Assembly (NCBI GenBank): GCA_029098205.1
Contig: JAQXNW010000069.1
Coordinates: 1 to 15,291, forward strand
DNA from: Eubacteriales bacterium
GTDB lineage: Bacteria > Bacillota > Clostridia > Peptostreptococcales > Anaerovoracaceae
DNA length: 15,291 nt
Direction of reading: 5' to 3'
The notes under the pieces were generated by a model. The model worked only from the letters and a program-made list of their open reading frames with translations. It was not told the origin of the DNA and ran no database searches. How positions within the stretch are numbered: position 1 is the first letter of the stretch; each line of letters starts with the position of its first letter. Both the position numbers and the translations under genes were made by a program. Shown piece by piece: positions 7,059 through 14,253 of the stretch.

Positions 7059-7104
7059 GGCAGCGTCCTCGGGCAGTTCGAAAGGAATGCCCGCGGGCGC
7101 TGCT
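7059..7104 (+). other. Very stable hairpin in the gap before gltX
   Basis: Bases 7059-7075 (containing CAGCGTCC and CGGGCA) pair with 7088-7104 (containing TGCCCG and GGGCGCTG). There are 16 pairs out of 17, with one T-C mismatch and two G-U pairs, closing a 12-nt loop with TTCGAA. It fills most of the 79-nt gap and ends six nt before the gltX ribosome binding site. No T-run follows, so it is not an intrinsic terminator. Confidence 0.65.
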
Positions 7105-7110
7105 GTCTAT

Positions 7111-7115
7111 GGAGG
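7111..7115 (+). promoter_or_regulatory. Ribosome binding site that decides the gltX start
   Basis: GGAGG lies ten nt before ATG 7126. The open frame runs further upstream to 6955 within the preceding gene, but that part is only shadow sequence of the TIGR01440 gene and hairpin. Confidence 0.75.
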
Positions 7116-7125
7116 AAAAACAAGA

Positions 7126-8799
7126 ATGAATTATGAGAAGCTGGCGGAACTGTTATTCCCGACGATTGATAAAACACCGGAGGATTATGAAAAAATATAT
7201 CCGCCGAGATCGCTTCCGGAAGGAGCGATGGTAACACGGCTCGCGCCGAGTCCGACCGGATTCATGCATCTGGGGAACCTGTACGGAGCGTTCGTGGACG
7301 AAAGACTGGCGCATCAGACCGGCGGCGTATTCTTTCTGCGGATTGAAGACACTGATGACAAGCGGTATGTGGAAGGCGCGGTCGATGTGATTATCCAGTC
7401 GCTGGATTTCTATGGAATTCACTTTGATGAAGGCGCCGGGAAGGATGGCGACCGGGGCGATTACGGAGATTACACGCAGAGCCACAGGGCGGCGATTTAT
7501 CAGGCGTTTGCGAAGAGACTGGTTCAGCAGGGCGACGCGTATCCCTGCTTTTTAACAGAAGAAGAAATTTCCGGAATCCGGGAAAAGCAGGAGCAGGCAA
7601 AAGCAACGCCGGGAATTTACGGAAAATACGCCAGCTGCCGTGATCTTACATTCGAAGAGATTGAGGAAAATCTGAAAAACGGGAAGCCGTATGTGCTCCG
7701 GCTTCGTTCGGACGGACTTCCGCCGGAGGAGCAGCAGGGTGAAGGAAGAAAAATTCTTGTAAAAGACGCGATCCGCGGAATGCTGGAGATGCCGGCGAAC
7801 TTCATGGATGTGGTTCTTCTTAAAACAAATGGAATTCCAACCTATCATTTCGCGCATGTGGTTGATGATCATCTGATGCGTACGACACATGTCGTCCGCG
7901 GCGCGGAGTGGCTGCCGTCGCTTCCGATTCATGTGGAAATTTTCGAGAAGCTGGGTCTTCCGCTTCCGATTTACTGTCATACGGCACAGCTAATGAAAAT
8001 CGATGAAGAGACCGGAAAGCGGAGGAAGCTTTCGAAACGGAAGGATCCGGAGCTCTCCTTAACCTATTACCGGAACGAGGGATACCATCCTCTGGCGGTC
8101 CGGGAATATCTGCTTACGATTTTAAATTCTAATTTTGAAGAGTGGCGGACCGCGAATCCGGATGCGGACGCGGATGAATTCCAGTTCACAACGGAGAAGA
8201 TGTCCAGCTCGGGAGCGCTGTTTGACCTGGATAAGCTGAACGACATCAGCAAGGATACGCTTCTTCGGATCACTGCGCATGATCTTTTCGATTTCCTGAA
8301 AAAGTGGTCGGATGAGTTCGCGCCGGAATATAAACCGTATTTCGAAGACAGAGCCTATCTGGAGAGAATACTGGATCTCGGCCGGAAGGACCGGAAACCA
8401 AGGAAAGATCTGGTTTACGCACGGCAGATCATGAAATTCATCAGTTACTTCTTTGACGATTTCTTTGAGATCGAAGATACGGTGCCGGACGAGGTTTCGA
8501 AAGAAGATGCTTCGGAAATTCTCCGCCGCTATCTGGAAACCTATGACCATTCGGATGATAACGGCGTATGGTTCGAGAAGATCCGGAAGATCGCGTCGGA
8601 TCTGGGATATGCCGCGAAACCGAAGGATTACAAGAAGCATCCGGATGAATATAAGGGGCATGTCGGACATGTCAGCACCGTGATCCGGGTGGCTTTGATG
8701 GGCCGGCGGATTTCACCGGATATCTGGGAAATTCAGCAGATTCTTGGCGAAGACAGAACGAGAGCAAGACTCGAGGCGTTCATCGGGCAGAATCAGTAA
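7126..8799 (+). CDS. gltX: Glutamate-tRNA ligase, long clostridial type
   Basis: This class I synthetase charges tRNA with glutamate. The 557-residue protein starts MNYEKLAELLFPTIDKTPED, giving about 35 extra residues before the usual TRLAPSPTG motif. The HIGH-type signature is H-L-G-N (48-51) and the KMSKS-type loop is K-L-S-K-R (301-305). Substrate-pocket sequences FLRIEDTDDKRYVEGA and YHFAHVVDDHLMRTTHVVRGAEWL are clear. The C-terminal anticodon-binding part (about 400-557) is helical and ends in an EIQQILGEDRTRARLEAF segment. The combination marks the longer, atypical GluRS of Clostridia rather than the roughly 480-residue standard form. Whether it discriminates against tRNA-Gln cannot be read from sequence alone. 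No T-box leader is present; a strong hairpin precedes the gene. The stop codon lies inside a 20-bp tandem duplication shared with the dnaE leader. Confidence 0.92.
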   Translation: MNYEKLAELLFPTIDKTPEDYEKIYPPRSLPEGAMVTRLAPSPTGFMHLGNLYGAFVDERLAHQTGGVFFLRIEDTDDKRYVEGAVDVIIQSLDFYGIHFDEGAGKDGDRGDYGDYTQSHRAAIYQAFAKRLVQQGDAYPCFLTEEEISGIREKQEQAKATPGIYGKYASCRDLTFEEIEENLKNGKPYVLRLRSDGLPPEEQQGEGRKILVKDAIRGMLEMPANFMDVVLLKTNGIPTYHFAHVVDDHLMRTTHVVRGAEWLPSLPIHVEIFEKLGLPLPIYCHTAQLMKIDEETGKRRKLSKRKDPELSLTYYRNEGYHPLAVREYLLTILNSNFEEWRTANPDADADEFQFTTEKMSSSGALFDLDKLNDISKDTLLRITAHDLFDFLKKWSDEFAPEYKPYFEDRAYLERILDLGRKDRKPRKDLVYARQIMKFISYFFDDFFEIEDTVPDEVSKEDASEILRRYLETYDHSDDNGVWFEKIRKIASDLGYAAKPKDYKKHPDEYKGHVGHVSTVIRVALMGRRISPDIWEIQQILGEDRTRARLEAFIGQNQ

Positions 8800-8823
8800 C
8801 CGGCGGGTAGAATCAGTCATTGG
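8784..8823 (+). repeat. 20-bp tandem duplication across the gltX stop codon
   Basis: The unit at 8784-8803 and the next at 8804-8823 agree at 16 of 20 positions. The first 14 bases read CGGGCAGAATCAGT and CGGGTAGAATCAGT. The gltX TAA (8797-8799) is in the first copy; the second copy lies in the dnaE leader. Confidence 0.7.
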
Positions 8824-8841
8824 CTTGGGCAAAGCGCAGGG

Positions 8842-8847
8842 AAGGAG
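8842..8847 (+). promoter_or_regulatory. Ribosome binding site that decides the dnaE start
   Basis: AAGGAG lies ten nt before ATG 8858, whose product starts MAFTHLHLHTEYS, the standard DnaE N-terminus. The longer frame from 8744 overlaps gltX and adds 38 unconserved residues. Confidence 0.8.
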
Positions 8848-8857
8848 TGAAAGTTCC

Positions 8858-11800
8858 ATGGCATTCACCCATCTTCATCTTCATACGGAATACAGCCTGC
8901 TGGACGGGATGGCCCGGATCCGGCAGGTCGTTCCGCGCGCGAAAGAACTGGGAATGCATGCACTCGCGATCACAGACCACGGGGCGATGTTCGGAGCCGT
9001 GGACTTCTATAAGGAATGCCTGAAATATGACATTAAGCCGATTATAGGATGCGAGGTTTATCTTGCGCCTAGGACCCGTTTCGATAAGGACCCGGACCGG
9101 GACCGCCGTTATTCACATCTGATTCTTCTTGCGGAGAATAATGACGGATACCGGAACCTGATAAAAATCGTTTCCAGAGGCTACACTGAAGGCTTTTACT
9201 ATAAGCCCCGCGTGGACAAAGACCTTCTCCGGCAGTTTTCCGGCGGTATCATTGCGACATCCGCCTGCCTCGCCGGCAAGGTGCAGCGCTGCCTTATCGA
9301 CCGGGACTATCAGGGCGCTAAAAAAGAAGCTTTGTCCATGGTCGAAATTTTCGGGAAAGATAATTTTTTCCTCGAAATACAGAACCAGGGGCTTCCGGAA
9401 GAGGAAGAAATCAATCCGGATATTTTCAGGCTCTCAGAGGAACTGGGAATTCCGGTTGTCGCGACAAACGATGTGCATTACATTAATCAGTCGGATGATG
9501 AGGCGCACGACGTTCTTCTCGCGATTCAGACCCAGTCCAGCGTGAATGATCCGGGAAGGATGCGTTTCGCGACGGATCAGTTTTATCTGAAGAGCGAAGA
9601 AGAAATGCGGTCTTTGTTCCCGGGACATCCGGAAGTGATCGACAATACGGAAATCATCGCGGATCGGTGCAATGTCACATTTACATTCGGGCAGTATCAT
9701 CTTCCGGAATACAAACCGCCGGAAGGTTATACGAACGATCAGTTCCTCCGGAAGCTCTGCAGAGACGGGCTTTCGGAACGGTATCAGCCGGTTACGGACG
9801 AAGTCCGGAAGAGAATGGAGTACGAGCTTTCTGTCATTGAGAGCATGGGCTTTGTCGAATACTTCCTGATTGTCTGGGATTTCATTCATTTCGCGAAGCG
9901 AAGCGGCATCATGGTGGGACCGGGGCGTGGATCCGCCGCAGGATCGATCGTCGCGTACTGCCTTCATATCACGGATATCGATCCGATTAAAAACAAGCTG
10001 ATTTTTGAGCGTTTTCTGAATCCGGAGCGTGTGAGCATGCCGGATATCGACGTTGATTTCTGTATTGAGCGGCGGGGTGAGGTCATTCAGTACGTAAAGG
10101 AAAAATACGGGAGCGACAACGTCTCACAGATCATTACATTCGGAACGATGCGCGCGAAGCAGGTGGTGCGCGATGTCGGCCGTGCGCTGGATGTGAGCTA
10201 CGCGGAGTGTGACCGGATTGCGAAGGCCATTCCGAATGAGCTTTACATCACGCTGGACAAAGCGCTGAAGCTGAATCCCGAGCTTCGGAAGATGGAAGAA
10301 GAGGATCCGAAGGTTCACAAGATTCTGGAACTGTCCAAGGCGCTGGAGGGCATGCCCCGGCATGCGTCGACGCATGCGGCGGGCGTTGTGATTTCCCGCC
10401 TTCCTCTGGATGAATATGTGCCCCTCTATGCCTCCGACAAAGGCATCGCGACGCAGTACAACATGACGACGATCGAGGAGCTGGGGCTCCTCAAGATGGA
10501 TTTTCTGGGCCTCAGGAACCTTACGGTGATTCGGGACGCACTTTCTCTGATCGAGAAAGATTACGGCGTGAAGGTGGATCTTACGAAGCTGACCTACGAC
10601 GATCCGGATGTTTACGCGATGATTTCCGAAGGAAATACTGCCGGCGTGTTCCAGCTGGAAAGTGAGGGCATGACGGATTTCATGAAGCAGCTCCGTCCGA
10701 ACTGCTTTGAAGACATCGTCGCCGGAATCGCGCTGTACCGTCCGGGCCCTATGGATTCAATCCCGAAATATATCGCGAATAAGAAAGATCCTTCGAAAAT
10801 CCGGTATATCACGCCGGAGCTCTCACATATTCTTGATGTGACATACGGCTGCATCATCTATCAGGAGCAGGTTATGCAGATTGTCCGCGATCTCGCGGGT
10901 TACAGCTACGGCCGCTCCGATTTAGTGCGCCGTGCGATGAGCAAGAAGAAGCATGATGTGATGATGGAGGAAAAGAAGTACTTCATCCATGGGAAAGACC
11001 GGGAAGACGGCACTGTCGAAATCAAAGGCTGTGTTCGGAATGGAATATCCGAAGCTGCCGCGGAGCAGATTTTTTCTGATATGGAGAGCTTCGCGGAGTA
11101 CGCGTTTAATAAATCGCATGCGGCAGCGTATGCGGTTGTCGCTTATGAAACCGCCTGGCTGAAGAAAAAATACCCCAGAGAGTTCATGGCGGCGCTGATC
11201 TCCAGCGTCATGCATGATTCCCGGCAGATGGCGAAATACATTCATAACTGTGAGGAGATGGGAATTCAGGTCCTGCCTCCGGATGTAAACGAAAGTGAAG
11301 GAAAGTTCACTGTTGTAAACGGAAAGATCCGATTCGGTCTTCTGGGCGTGAAAAACGTAGGTGCAGGGGTCATTGAGGAGATTGTGAAGCAGCGGGAGGC
11401 AAAGGGAAAACCGAAGGATATTTTTCAATTTGTTTCGAATCTGGATCCGCAGAAAATCAACCGGAAGGCTTTGGACAGCCTGATCCGGGCCGGAGCGTTG
11501 GATTCGATGAACCCGAACCGGGCTAAGTACGCGGCGGTTTCGGACGAACTTCTTGCCTCCGCGCAGAATGACGCGAAGAGAAATGTCGCCGGGCAGATCT
11601 CCCTCTTCCAGAGCAGCCGGGATGTGATGAACACAGGATCGGCCTCCGGAAAACTTCCGGATCTTAAAAACTTTGACCGGAGAGTTCTGCTAGGATATGA
11701 AAAAGAGCTTCTCGGCGTTTATCTGACCGGCCATCCTCTGGACGAGTACCGGGAGCTGTTTGAAAAAATAACGAATCTCCGTTCGACCGATCTTCACGGT

Positions 11801-12457
11801 ATTCATGGAGAAGGGGATGACAGCGCGGATTCGGAGATGGGATATCAGGGAGAAAGCCTTCTGTTTTCCGGGAAAAGCCGGATATTCGACGGCAAAAGCG
11901 CTGTTATGGCCGGCATGATCACAGGCCTTCGGACTCTGGTTACGAAAAACAACCAGATCATGGCATTTCTGGAGATCGAAGATCTTTATGGAACGTTTGA
12001 AACGATCGTTTTCCCGAGGGTTTTCGAACACTGCCGAAGCGAAATCACGGAGGATCGCGTTGTGGTCGTAAGAGGAAGGCTCAGCCTTCGGGAAGAAGAG
12101 GAGCCGAAACTTCTGGCGGATGAGATTACAGACGTGGACAAAGTCCGGGCTTCTCTGGAAGAAAAACGCAAGAACCGGAAAAGCATGCTTCCGGAGAGCG
12201 CGTCCGCTTTAATAAAAATACGGATTCCAGATGGCATGGATGAACGAGAAGCGTTTCAGAAGATACGCGATCTGCTGCGGGAATACCCCGGGAATGCGGA
12301 GGTCCGCATTTATACTCCGTCCGGGAAAACAATACGCCCCGGGAATGGAGAAGGCCTTCAGGCGGTCCGGGAAGTGCATTCGAAGCTTACGGATTTATTC
12401 GGACCCGCCAATATCAAGATGGAAGAGGCAGGTTGGAAGGACAGAACCGTGCGGTAA
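8858..12457 (+). CDS. dnaE: DNA polymerase III subunit alpha (DnaE)
   Basis: This replicative polymerase subunit has 1199 residues. The N-terminal PHP domain (about 1-270) keeps apparent metal ligands: H7 and H9 in HLHLHTEYS, D40 and H41 in TDHG, E66 in GCEVY, H87, and D205 and H207 in NDVHY. The polymerase core carries GPGRGSAAGS (354-363), the catalytic pair D398 and D400 in MPDIDVDF, and a third Asp at 548 in LLKMDFLGLRN. A helix-hairpin-helix (KINRKALDSLIRAGALDS, about 864-881) is followed by a beta-clamp motif Q-I-S-L-F (913-917). An OB fold (about 1010-1060) and a C-terminal tail complete it. Lack of a DEDD exonuclease insertion separates it from PolC, which many Clostridia also have. 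It starts 58 nt after gltX, and pfkA follows 49 nt after its stop. Confidence 0.97.
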   Translation: MAFTHLHLHTEYSLLDGMARIRQVVPRAKELGMHALAITDHGAMFGAVDFYKECLKYDIKPIIGCEVYLAPRTRFDKDPDRDRRYSHLILLAENNDGYRNLIKIVSRGYTEGFYYKPRVDKDLLRQFSGGIIATSACLAGKVQRCLIDRDYQGAKKEALSMVEIFGKDNFFLEIQNQGLPEEEEINPDIFRLSEELGIPVVATNDVHYINQSDDEAHDVLLAIQTQSSVNDPGRMRFATDQFYLKSEEEMRSLFPGHPEVIDNTEIIADRCNVTFTFGQYHLPEYKPPEGYTNDQFLRKLCRDGLSERYQPVTDEVRKRMEYELSVIESMGFVEYFLIVWDFIHFAKRSGIMVGPGRGSAAGSIVAYCLHITDIDPIKNKLIFERFLNPERVSMPDIDVDFCIERRGEVIQYVKEKYGSDNVSQIITFGTMRAKQVVRDVGRALDVSYAECDRIAKAIPNELYITLDKALKLNPELRKMEEEDPKVHKILELSKALEGMPRHASTHAAGVVISRLPLDEYVPLYASDKGIATQYNMTTIEELGLLKMDFLGLRNLTVIRDALSLIEKDYGVKVDLTKLTYDDPDVYAMISEGNTAGVFQLESEGMTDFMKQLRPNCFEDIVAGIALYRPGPMDSIPKYIANKKDPSKIRYITPELSHILDVTYGCIIYQEQVMQIVRDLAGYSYGRSDLVRRAMSKKKHDVMMEEKKYFIHGKDREDGTVEIKGCVRNGISEAAAEQIFSDMESFAEYAFNKSHAAAYAVVAYETAWLKKKYPREFMAALISSVMHDSRQMAKYIHNCEEMGIQVLPPDVNESEGKFTVVNGKIRFGLLGVKNVGAGVIEEIVKQREAKGKPKDIFQFVSNLDPQKINRKALDSLIRAGALDSMNPNRAKYAAVSDELLASAQNDAKRNVAGQISLFQSSRDVMNTGSASGKLPDLKNFDRRVLLGYEKELLGVYLTGHPLDEYRELFEKITNLRSTDLHGIHGEGDDSADSEMGYQGESLLFSGKSRIFDGKSAVMAGMITGLRTLVTKNNQIMAFLEIEDLYGTFETIVFPRVFEHCRSEITEDRVVVVRGRLSLREEEEPKLLADEITDVDKVRASLEEKRKNRKSMLPESASALIKIRIPDGMDEREAFQKIRDLLREYPGNAEVRIYTPSGKTIRPGNGEGLQAVREVHSKLTDLFGPANIKMEEAGWKDRTVR

Positions 12458-12477
12458 TCGCGCGGGTCCGCGGGTTC
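12444..12477 (+). other. Hairpin spanning the dnaE stop codon
   Basis: GAACC-G-TGCGG (12444-12454) pairs with CCGCGGGTTC (12468-12477), ten pairs including one G-U and with one bulged G. The loop starts with the TAA stop. A-rich sequence follows, not T, so plus-strand termination is unlikely. It ends about 15 nt before the pfkA ribosome site. Confidence 0.45.
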
Positions 12478-12492
12478 TTAAAAAAAGAGAGA

Positions 12493-12498
12493 AAGGAG
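12493..12498 (+). promoter_or_regulatory. Ribosome binding site that decides the pfkA start
   Basis: AAGGAG lies eight nt before ATG 12507, which gives MGRKIGVLTSGGD, the standard PfkA beginning. The open frame from 12231 would add 92 residues of dnaE shadow sequence. Confidence 0.85.
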
Positions 12499-12506
12499 AA
12501 AGAGAG

Positions 12507-13472
12507 ATGGGTCGTAAAATCGGAGTTCTGACCAGCGGCGGAGACGCGCCGGGTATGAATGCGGCGATTCGCGCCGTCGTCCGCTGCGGAATTGACAAAG
12601 GGTTTCAGATGTATGGGATCAGCCGCGGATATGAAGGTCTGATCGATGGCGAAATTCAGGAGATGGACCGAAGGAGCGTCGGCGATATTATGCAGCGCGG
12701 CGGCACGATTCTTCGGACGGCCAGAAGCAAGCGATTTATGACGAAAGAAGGATTCAAACGCGCGCTTTCGATTCTGGATGCGTTCGGAATCGACGGGCTT
12801 GTCGTGATCGGCGGCGACGGAAGCTATCATGGAGCATGGGAGCTTGCGAAGGCCGGAATTCAGACCATGGGAATCCCCGGGACAATCGATAACGATCTTG
12901 CGTGCACCGATTATACGATCGGCTTTGACACCGCGGTTACGACCGTGCTGGATGCGATCGGAAAACTTCGGGATACGTCCTCCGCGCACGAACGCACCGT
13001 TGTTGTAGAAGTCATGGGAAGGCACTGTGGGGATATCGCTCTCTACTCTGGTCTCGCGGGAGGCGCGGAAGAAGTGTTGGTGCCGGAGCTTCCGTTTGAT
13101 CTGAATGAGCTTTGCCGCAGAGTGATCTTAAGTGAGCATGAAGGAAAGCTTCACAGCATCATTATCAAGGCAGAGGGTGTAGACATACCGTCTCATGAGC
13201 TTGCACACGCGATTCAGGAGCGTACAGGCAGGGAGACAAAGCTGGTTGTTCTTTCGTATCTTCAGCGGGGCGGATCGCCCACGATGCGGGACCGTCTTCT
13301 TGCGACCCGCTGCGGAGCGAGAGCAGTGGAATTATTCGAGGAATCCGATGACAGCCTCACAGTCGGGACGATCGACGGACGGATTGAAGCATTTCCGTTT
13401 GAAGAAGCGCTGAGCATGAAACGGGAGTTTCGAAAAGATCTCTACGATTTGATCAATGTTCTGGCGAAATAA
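12507..13472 (+). CDS. pfkA: ATP-dependent 6-phosphofructokinase
   Basis: PfkA phosphorylates fructose-6-phosphate to fructose-1,6-bisphosphate, the committing step of glycolysis. The 321-residue length is standard. The N-terminal nucleotide site LTSGGDAPGMNAAIRAVV, the GGDGS motif with D104 and G105, and GIPGTIDND with G125 and catalytic D128 are present. Gly at the two positions that differ in pyrophosphate-dependent enzymes (Asp and Lys there) indicates ATP use. The substrate loop VMGRHCGDIA has M170, G171 and R172, matching the hexose-phosphate site of Escherichia coli PFK-1. Allosteric behaviour cannot be judged here. It follows dnaE by 49 nt and precedes the flavodoxin gene by 13 nt, so it is likely part of the same transcript. 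A homologous dnaE-to-pfkA neighbourhood, with extra genes between, exists in Bacillus. Confidence 0.97.
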   Translation: MGRKIGVLTSGGDAPGMNAAIRAVVRCGIDKGFQMYGISRGYEGLIDGEIQEMDRRSVGDIMQRGGTILRTARSKRFMTKEGFKRALSILDAFGIDGLVVIGGDGSYHGAWELAKAGIQTMGIPGTIDNDLACTDYTIGFDTAVTTVLDAIGKLRDTSSAHERTVVVEVMGRHCGDIALYSGLAGGAEEVLVPELPFDLNELCRRVILSEHEGKLHSIIIKAEGVDIPSHELAHAIQERTGRETKLVVLSYLQRGGSPTMRDRLLATRCGARAVELFEESDDSLTVGTIDGRIEAFPFEEALSMKREFRKDLYDLINVLAK

Positions 13473-13485
13473 CAGGTAATTTGGA

Positions 13486-14139
13486 ATGAAAAAAGCAGCA
13501 GTCATATATTTTTCAAAACATGGATCTGCAAAAACGTATGCTGAGTGGGTCGCGGAAGACATCGGCGCGGATCTTTTTAACGGAGCGGATATCCGTATGG
13601 AGGATCTGAAGCCGTATGACGTTCTCGTATTCGGAGGCGGCATCTATTCCGGAGGCATCCAGGGAAGGGAATTCATCCAGAAAGGAATGAAGAAGGCATT
13701 CGCGCATAAACTTGTTTTCGTATTCGGTGTCGGAATCACCGTAGAAGATGAGAAGAACCGGGAGCAGGCGGATCAGATTAATTTTCAGAAGCGGATGCGC
13801 ACGATTCCGAGCTGGTATTTTCCGGGAGCGTATAACCCGTCGGAGATTAAGGGATTCGATAAGAAAATCATGGGCGTGACCCGGAAAATGATCGGAGAAG
13901 GGGATGCCGGTGAATTTGCGGACCGCCTTCGGGATTATATCGATCATGGATGCGATCTTAAGGATCGGAGCGCGATCGCTCCGATGACGGAAGAAATCCT
14001 TCGGGTTATGGAGGATGATACAATCACCGTGCAGGCGCACATCGCACCGGATGAACGTGTGCAGGAAGATCGGAAAACCGATTCGCTGTTCAGGCGTTTT
14101 TTCGGGAAAGGGAACAAAGACTGGCAGAAGTGGGAATAA
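13486..14139 (+). CDS. Flavodoxin-domain protein with C-terminal extension
   Basis: The 217-residue protein has a flavodoxin-like fold of the HemG/Flavodoxin_5 kind. The first strand and phosphate loop read AAVIYFSKHGSAKTYAEWVA (residues 4-23), matching the S/T-rich loop that holds FMN phosphate. YDVLVFGGGIYSGGIQGREFI (about 44-64) matches the second FMN loop, and KLVFVFGVGIT (about 76-86) is the next strand. Residues after about 150 form a charged tail, including FRRFFGKGNKDWQKWE at the end, that is not part of the core fold. No membrane segment or signal peptide is visible. It starts 13 nt after pfkA with only a short AGG site, so translational coupling is likely. The partner and the electron-transfer role are unknown. 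It is the last plus-strand gene before the convergent dinB. Confidence 0.8.
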   Translation: MKKAAVIYFSKHGSAKTYAEWVAEDIGADLFNGADIRMEDLKPYDVLVFGGGIYSGGIQGREFIQKGMKKAFAHKLVFVFGVGITVEDEKNREQADQINFQKRMRTIPSWYFPGAYNPSEIKGFDKKIMGVTRKMIGEGDAGEFADRLRDYIDHGCDLKDRSAIAPMTEEILRVMEDDTITVQAHIAPDERVQEDRKTDSLFRRFFGKGNKDWQKWE

Positions 14140-14253
14140 GGCAGACGCCGGATTTCATCAGGAGCGGCCAGACCCGCCTTGGGGCGCAGCGCCGGATTTA
14201 CACGCCGGAGCAGCCTTTATGCCGGAACCTGCTTTCGGGACGCTGGAATCGGC
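14140..14253. other. Convergent intergenic gap, GC-rich, no clear terminator
   Basis: Between the flavodoxin stop and the dinB stop lie 114 nt. They contain several GCCGGA boxes, two in the context GCCGGATTT, and a short GGCGCAGCGCC palindrome at 14183-14193. No stem with a T-tract was found on either strand, although one would be expected between converging genes. Nothing else was recognised. Confidence 0.5.

Noticed and set aside
7047..7125. T-box leader controlling gltX
   Set aside because: The gap is only 79 nt and has no T-box core sequence; the hairpin lacks a T-tract.
6955..7125. Longer GltX starting inside the preceding gene
   Set aside because: The extra 57 residues are out-of-frame reading of the TIGR01440 gene and the hairpin; GGAGG supports the ATG at 7126.
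8744..8857. Longer DnaE overlapping gltX
   Set aside because: The added 38 residues are unlike any DnaE N-terminus and are read from gltX and the duplicated repeat; the ribosome site fits ATG 8858.
12444..12486. Intrinsic terminator on the minus strand at the dnaE end
   Set aside because: The A-run would read as a T-tract on the minus strand, but no minus-strand gene lies nearby to be terminated.
12231..12506. Longer PfkA overlapping dnaE
   Set aside because: The upstream part is shadow sequence of dnaE; ATG 12507 has an ideal ribosome site and the standard N-terminus.
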